Positions 14,228 to 17,594 of a stretch of 17,594 bases of DNA are shown piece by piece. A program made the translations under genes and the position numbers. A model generated the notes under the pieces. That model searched no databases and had not been told where the DNA came from. It saw only the letters and a program-made list of their open reading frames with translations. The DNA is from JACQWX01 sp041662295. GTDB lineage: Bacteria; Elusimicrobiota; Elusimicrobia; UBA1565; UBA9628. The stretch covers positions 1-17,594 of the forward strand of contig JBAZSR010000063.1 in NCBI GenBank assembly GCA_041662295.1, in the 5' to 3' direction. Each line of letters begins with the position of its first letter. Positions within the stretch are counted from its first letter, which is position 1.

Positions 14228-15247
14228 ATGCCCGAACTTGCGGCGTCTTCCGGCCTCTCGGCCGGGGTCCGGGACGCCGTGGTCCTCTGGGTCGGCAGGG
14301 TCGGGGACCTCCTCGTCTCGACCCCCGTCCTGCGCTCCCTGCGTCGGACCTTCCCCGGCGCCCGGGTCCTTCTCGTCGTCGGCGAGTCCTGCGGCGACGC
14401 GGCCCGGCTCATCCCGTTCGTCGACGAAATCGCCCTCTACCCGCGCCTCTCCCGGCCGCTGGCGGCCGTCGGCCTGGCCGCGGACCTGCTCGGCCGGCGA
14501 CGGGACCTCCTCATCGACCTCAACCCGTCCTTCTCCAAGACCTCCGCGATCCTGGCCCTGCTCGCCCGGGCCCGGGAGAAGCTCTCCTTCCGCAAGGGCC
14601 GCATGGACTCGGCCTTCACGCGCCAAGTCCCACCCGCCGGCGAGGACGAGCACATGCTCGATCGCTACCGGCGCCTCGCCGAAGCCTTCGGCGGCGTCTT
14701 CGAGGACCGGCTCGAAATCTCCCTCCGGCCGGAGCACGAAGATGCCGCCGGCCGGCTCCTCATGAAGGCCGGAGTCAGACCCGACAAGCGCAACGTCCTC
14801 ATCCACCCCGGCAACTTCAAGAAATACGACCACCGGTGGCCGGAGGAGAAGTTCGCGGCCCTGACCGCCCGACTGCTCAAAGAACCAGACGTCCGTCCCG
14901 TCTTCCTCGCGGGCCCGGGCGAGGAAGCCCGGGTCCGGGGCATCATCGCCCCCTTCGGCGAGGCCGTCCCGATCATCGTCCCCGGCCCCATCGGCGTCAC
15001 CGCCGCCGTGACCAAGGAGTTCGACCTGGCCGTGGTCAACGCGACCGGCACGCTGCACCTTGCGGCCGCGGTCAACACCCCGACCTTTGGGTTCTACTCC
15101 GGCTACGCCGGCAAGGTCTGGAAGCCCCGTGGCCCCGGACACGGCGGCCTGGTCTCCACGACCTGGACCTCCTGCCGGGACATCGCGGTGGACGACGCCT
15201 TCGCCGCGCTCCGGGCCGACCTCGACCAGCTCAAGCCGAAGGGCTGA
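14228..15247 (+). CDS. Glycosyltransferase family 9 (heptosyltransferase-like)
   Basis: The protein has 339 residues, the usual length for WaaC/WaaF-type enzymes. The N-domain motif WVGRVGDLLVSTPVLRSLRR (21-40) carries the family's conserved Asp (D27). IHPGNFKKYDHRWPEEKF (192-209) and VVNATGTLHLAAAVNTPTFGFYS (269-291, written here as its family block) form the nucleotide-sugar site of the C-domain. The usual S-D-T-G is N-A-T-G here. GT9 enzymes add heptose or related sugars to lipopolysaccharide core or other surface glycans at the inner face of the inner membrane. ATG 14228 is chosen because the family's N-terminus begins soon after and a -10 box stands just before it. No ribosome site is visible. 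Confidence 0.88.
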   Translation: MPELAASSGLSAGVRDAVVLWVGRVGDLLVSTPVLRSLRRTFPGARVLLVVGESCGDAARLIPFVDEIALYPRLSRPLAAVGLAADLLGRRRDLLIDLNPSFSKTSAILALLARAREKLSFRKGRMDSAFTRQVPPAGEDEHMLDRYRRLAEAFGGVFEDRLEISLRPEHEDAAGRLLMKAGVRPDKRNVLIHPGNFKKYDHRWPEEKFAALTARLLKEPDVRPVFLAGPGEEARVRGIIAPFGEAVPIIVPGPIGVTAAVTKEFDLAVVNATGTLHLAAAVNTPTFGFYSGYAGKVWKPRGPGHGGLVSTTWTSCRDIAVDDAFAALRADLDQLKPKG

Positions 15248-15292
15248 TGATCTCCGGCCGCCGCCCGAACCCGGACCATGGCGACGGGCGAT

Positions 15293-15324
15293 TATACTAA
15301 ATAGGCTCTGGGATATGGTAAGAT
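15293..15324 (+). promoter_or_regulatory. Promoter region of the kinase operon
   Basis: Two candidate -10 boxes lie in an AT-rich patch: TATACT (15293-15298) and the extended box TG-G-TAAGAT (15316-15324). The second predicts a start at about 15331, exactly where the leader hairpin begins. Confidence 0.5.
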
Positions 15325-15330
15325 GCCGTT

Positions 15331-15364
15331 GTGGGCCCAAAGGCCTAGGCCGGCATGGGCCCAC
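15331..15364 (+). promoter_or_regulatory. Structured 5' leader hairpin of the kinase operon
   Basis: Arms GTGGGCCCA (15331-15339) and TGGGCCCAC (15356-15364) are perfectly complementary over 9 bp. They enclose a 16-nt loop that itself contains the palindrome GGCCTAGGCC (15342-15351). The hairpin starts at the predicted transcription start and leaves about 43 nt before the ATG. No Shine-Dalgarno sequence is present before that ATG. Confidence 0.5.
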
Positions 15365-15407
15365 GGACCCTGACGCGGGCCGGCCCAAGGACCCACACTA
15401 ACCAGAC

Positions 15408-16601
15408 ATGAACACGGTCAACGCCGAGACCCTGCTCCTGGTCGACGACGACGAGGAGTTCCTCCAATACCAACGCGCGGCCTTGAATCCCCTGGGCTGC
15501 CAGATCGTCTCCGCGGCCACGGGCGCGGCCGCCTGCAAGCTCGTCGCGGAGCGCCATTTCTGCCTCGTCCTCGCGGACCTGCGCCTGCCCGACATGTCGG
15601 GCCTCGACGTCATCGAGACCGCCCGCATCGCGGACCCCGCCACGGTCGGCGTCATCGTCACGGCCCACGGCTCCGTGGACTCGGCCCTCGAGGCCCTGCG
15701 CGAGGGCGTCTACGACTACGTCAACAAGCCCGTCCATCCCGAGGCCATGCTCGCCGCGGCCCGCCGGGGGCTCGAGCACTACCGGCTCAACAAGGCCCTG
15801 CTCCAGAAGACCCGCCAGATCGAGGAGGTCCAGCGCCAGCTCGAGGCCAAGACCCAGCTCATCCAGGACGCCTCGCACGAGCTCAAGAACCCCCTCACCG
15901 TGGTCTACGGCTACAGCACCTTCCTCCTGCGGCAGAAGACCGAGGACCAGGACCCCGAGGAGCTGCGCCGCAACCTCGAGTCCATCAACAGGAACGCGGA
16001 GCGCCTCTCGGACCTGCTCGAGGAGCTCCTGGAGGCCACGCGCCTCTCCCAGAACAAGGTCGAGCTCGAGCGCGCGGACCTCTCCGCCAAGCGGCTCGCC
16101 CGAGAGGCCTTCGAGAACGCGAGGTTCGAGGCCGACAAGCGCGGCATCGGGCTCAAGCTCGAGGTCCCGGAGGACGACTTCGAGGTCTCGGCCGACAACG
16201 GGCGGGTCCACCAGATCCTCGCGAACCTCGTCGGCAACGCCATGAAGTTCACCCCGTCGGGAGGGTCCGTGACCATCGCCCTCTCCCTGGAGGACGCCGC
16301 GGCCCGCTTCCAGGTGCGCGACACCGGCAAGGGCATCTCCCCCGCGGGCCTGGCGCACGTCTTCGACCGGTTCTATCAGGAGGACGCCGACCGCCAGCAG
16401 AACAAGGGCCTGGGCCTGGGCCTCAACATCTGCCGTTCGCTCGTGGAGCTCCACGGCGGCCGCATCTGGGCCGAGTCCGCGCCGGGCGCGGGCGCGGCCT
16501 TCTCCTTCACCATCCCGCTTTCGGAAGCCAGCCGTCCGGCTGAGTTCTTCGAGACCGCCCCCGGGGGCCGAGAGCCCCTGCCCCAAGGAGGACGCACATG
16601 A
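15408..16601 (+). CDS. Soluble histidine kinase with N-terminal receiver domain (REC-HisKA-HATPase_c)
   Basis: The protein has 397 residues. The REC domain (about 7-122) has acidic pocket D13-D15, phospho-acceptor D57 (LADLRLPDMSG), T85 and K107. A coiled linker (about 125-150) leads to HisKA with H157 in ASHELKNPLT. The HATPase domain has N-box ANLVGNAMKF (N273/N277), G1 DTGKG (305-309), F-box FDRFYQ and G2 GLGLGLNI (334-341). There are no membrane segments, so it is cytosolic and its input is probably phosphorylation of its own REC domain by another kinase. The 25 residues after the catalytic domain are Pro/Gly-rich with no known fold. The output regulator is not in the window. It overlaps the next gene by ATGA. 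Confidence 0.93.
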   Translation: MNTVNAETLLLVDDDEEFLQYQRAALNPLGCQIVSAATGAAACKLVAERHFCLVLADLRLPDMSGLDVIETARIADPATVGVIVTAHGSVDSALEALREGVYDYVNKPVHPEAMLAAARRGLEHYRLNKALLQKTRQIEEVQRQLEAKTQLIQDASHELKNPLTVVYGYSTFLLRQKTEDQDPEELRRNLESINRNAERLSDLLEELLEATRLSQNKVELERADLSAKRLAREAFENARFEADKRGIGLKLEVPEDDFEVSADNGRVHQILANLVGNAMKFTPSGGSVTIALSLEDAAARFQVRDTGKGISPAGLAHVFDRFYQEDADRQQNKGLGLGLNICRSLVELHGGRIWAESAPGAGAAFSFTIPLSEASRPAEFFETAPGGREPLPQGGRT

Positions 16602-17278
16602 CGCTAGCCGTCTCGCTGTTCCTGTCCCTTGCCGCCGTTTCCCACGCCGCCCCCGCCCTTCCGGGCTTCGAGGCCAGCCTGACCGGCCTTCGCGACCACG
16701 TCATGGCCTTCAAGGCCGTGCAAGCCCAGTCCCGGCTCTCCGGCTCCGCCGCCGAGCTCGAGAGGCTCGCCTCGGACACCCGGAGCATGCAGTGGACCGC
16801 CTCGCGCGCCAAGTCCGACATGTCGGACCTGCGCCGCCGCGCCCAGCGCTACACGCCCCCAAAACCCGGCCAGCACGACAACGACCCCTTCTTCGCGAGC
16901 GACCTCCGCCGCATGGTCTGGACCCTCAGGGATCTGCAGTGGAGCGTCCAGCGGCTCAGCAACGACGCGGATCGCTTCGCCATGAACGCGGGCCCGGCCC
17001 CGGACCTCATCGGGTCCGCCCGCCGGTTCGCGGACTCCTTCAACTGGACCGAGAGCGAGATCGGCTGGCTGGCCAACGAGGCCCGCTGGGCCGAGTGGGA
17101 CATCCGGCGCGCCGGCTTCTCCATGGAGGCGTGGGACGTCTCCCGCTACTCCTCGGACGCGGACCGCGACATCCGCGACGCCCACCGCCGCGCCGACGAG
17201 ATCGTGCGGAAGGTCTCCCAGCCCGTGCCCGAGCCGCCGGCTCCTGCACCGGCGCCTGCTCCCGCACCGGCCCGGTAA
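16598..17278 (+). CDS. Secreted Trp-rich helical protein, unrecognised family
   Basis: The protein has 226 residues. A short signal peptide (1-17, ending SHA before APALPG) is followed by a mostly helical body rich in Trp, Arg and Asp, with loosely repeated segments: MQWTASRAKSD, LQWSVQRLSNDADRF, IGWLANEARWAEWDIRRAG. A linker-like tail of Pro-Ala repeats closes it (about 208-226). The repeats suggest a three- or four-helix bundle or a coiled array. The Pro-Ala tail resembles flexible periplasmic spacers. The start overlaps the kinase stop as ATGA, and AAGGAGGA lies 6-13 nt upstream, so the two are translationally coupled. A sensor or effector role for the kinase pathway is possible but only inferred from position. 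Confidence 0.8.
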   Translation: MTLAVSLFLSLAAVSHAAPALPGFEASLTGLRDHVMAFKAVQAQSRLSGSAAELERLASDTRSMQWTASRAKSDMSDLRRRAQRYTPPKPGQHDNDPFFASDLRRMVWTLRDLQWSVQRLSNDADRFAMNAGPAPDLIGSARRFADSFNWTESEIGWLANEARWAEWDIRRAGFSMEAWDVSRYSSDADRDIRDAHRRADEIVRKVSQPVPEPPAPAPAPAPAPAR

Positions 17279-17594
17279 GACGGAGCCTCGTAAGACCAGA
17301 ACCCGGCCATTTAGACCAGCCCAGCAGGATCGAGCCTGCCTCAAGTCCTGGCCAGCCGCCTGCGGGATCCGTCCCGCGGGCGGCGTCCATTTCAGGGGGC
17401 CATCCCACGCACCAACCCCCGCCTCCGCTCTGCCCGCTCCTGGTCCCCGCTGGCCCGGCCTATCTCCACTGCGGACTTATCCCCAAACATCGCGCAAGAG
17501 GTACTGACAAATAAATTTGGTTGATAATTCGACCCTCGGTGGGGATATTTCTCGTCGAGGGCAGGGTCTGGCGCCGTTGTCATTTCGCGTGTAC
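17279..17594. other. Apparent non-coding stretch to the right edge
   Basis: No convincing gene is seen. It holds a 12-bp hairpin with one wobble pair and loop TCCG (17356-17383) that could end the kinase transcript, although only a weak T-rich tail (CCATTTC) follows. An AT-rich patch (17507-17530) contains GATAAT (17523-17528), which looks like a -10 box for a gene beyond the edge. Just after it, CCCTCG (17533-17538) can pair with CGAGGG (17556-17561). Confidence 0.4.

Noticed and set aside
13495..15300. Plus-strand open frame spanning efp and the GT9 gene
   Set aside because: It overlaps efp antisense and GT9 in the wrong frame, and both real genes have conserved family motifs.
17392..17583. 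63-codon minus-strand open frame near the right edge
   Set aside because: It has no ribosome site, no recognisable domain, an Arg-rich end, and it crosses hairpins and an AT-rich promoter-like patch.

Overview
The window is GC-rich, densely coding bacterial DNA with an envelope-oriented gene set: a C-terminal FlgD-like sorting domain (PNPF motif), GT-C membrane proteins with a TPR tail, a PilB/GspE ATPase, an outer-membrane barrel candidate and a GT9 glycosyltransferase. This points to a diderm. The high GC, the PNPF-type sorting domain and the mixture of short-leader and Shine-Dalgarno genes would suit a high-GC Elusimicrobiota or similar environmental lineage, but that is inference. No marker gene here fixes the phylum.

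Layout. (1) 1-1659, minus: a GT39-like membrane glycosyltransferase, cut by the left edge, divergent from (2) a TMTC-like membrane protein with TPRs (1744-3384, plus). (3) tRNA-Leu(CAG), minus, 3366-3449. Its intrinsic terminator and 3' end lie antisense to the last codons of the TMTC-like gene. (4) smpB, plus, 3526-3993. (5) A perfect 67-bp palindrome between convergent smpB and the next operon. (6) A tightly packed minus-strand operon, 10179 down to 4100: PilB/GspE ATPase, GAF plus HD-GYP-like protein, acyl-CoA carboxyltransferase, type III pantothenate kinase (coaX), outer-membrane protein. Gaps are 3, 6 and 9 nt, then a 7-nt overlap. (7) Minus: secreted subtilase (12399-10720) followed 7 nt later by a DUF192 protein. 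(8) 12400-12900: an AT-rich patch with a perfect 28-bp palindrome and a 27-bp tandem repeat array. The array probably encodes a 9-residue-repeat protein. (9) Minus: efp then a HAD phosphatase. efp diverges from (10) a GT9 glycosyltransferase with only 16 nt between the two start codons. (11) Plus: a REC-HisKA-HATPase kinase with a structured leader, overlapping by ATGA with a secreted Trp-rich protein. (12) 17279-17594: non-coding in what can be seen, with a hairpin and an AT-rich promoter-like patch.

How it fits together. The PilB-type operon mixes a secretion/pilus motor and a degenerate c-di-GMP-type HD-GYP protein with CoA metabolism (coaX and a CoA carboxyltransferase). The other plus-strand genes serve glycan transfer and signalling. 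Several plus-strand genes start within a few bases of the predicted transcription start, so leaderless or near-leaderless mRNAs are likely. Genes inside operons carry good Shine-Dalgarno sequences.

The most notable unexplained items are the 67-bp palindrome, the repeat array whose unit-to-unit changes are mostly silent in one frame, the EF-P whose modification loop carries Gln at the tip, and the tRNA terminator embedded in a protein-coding 3' end.
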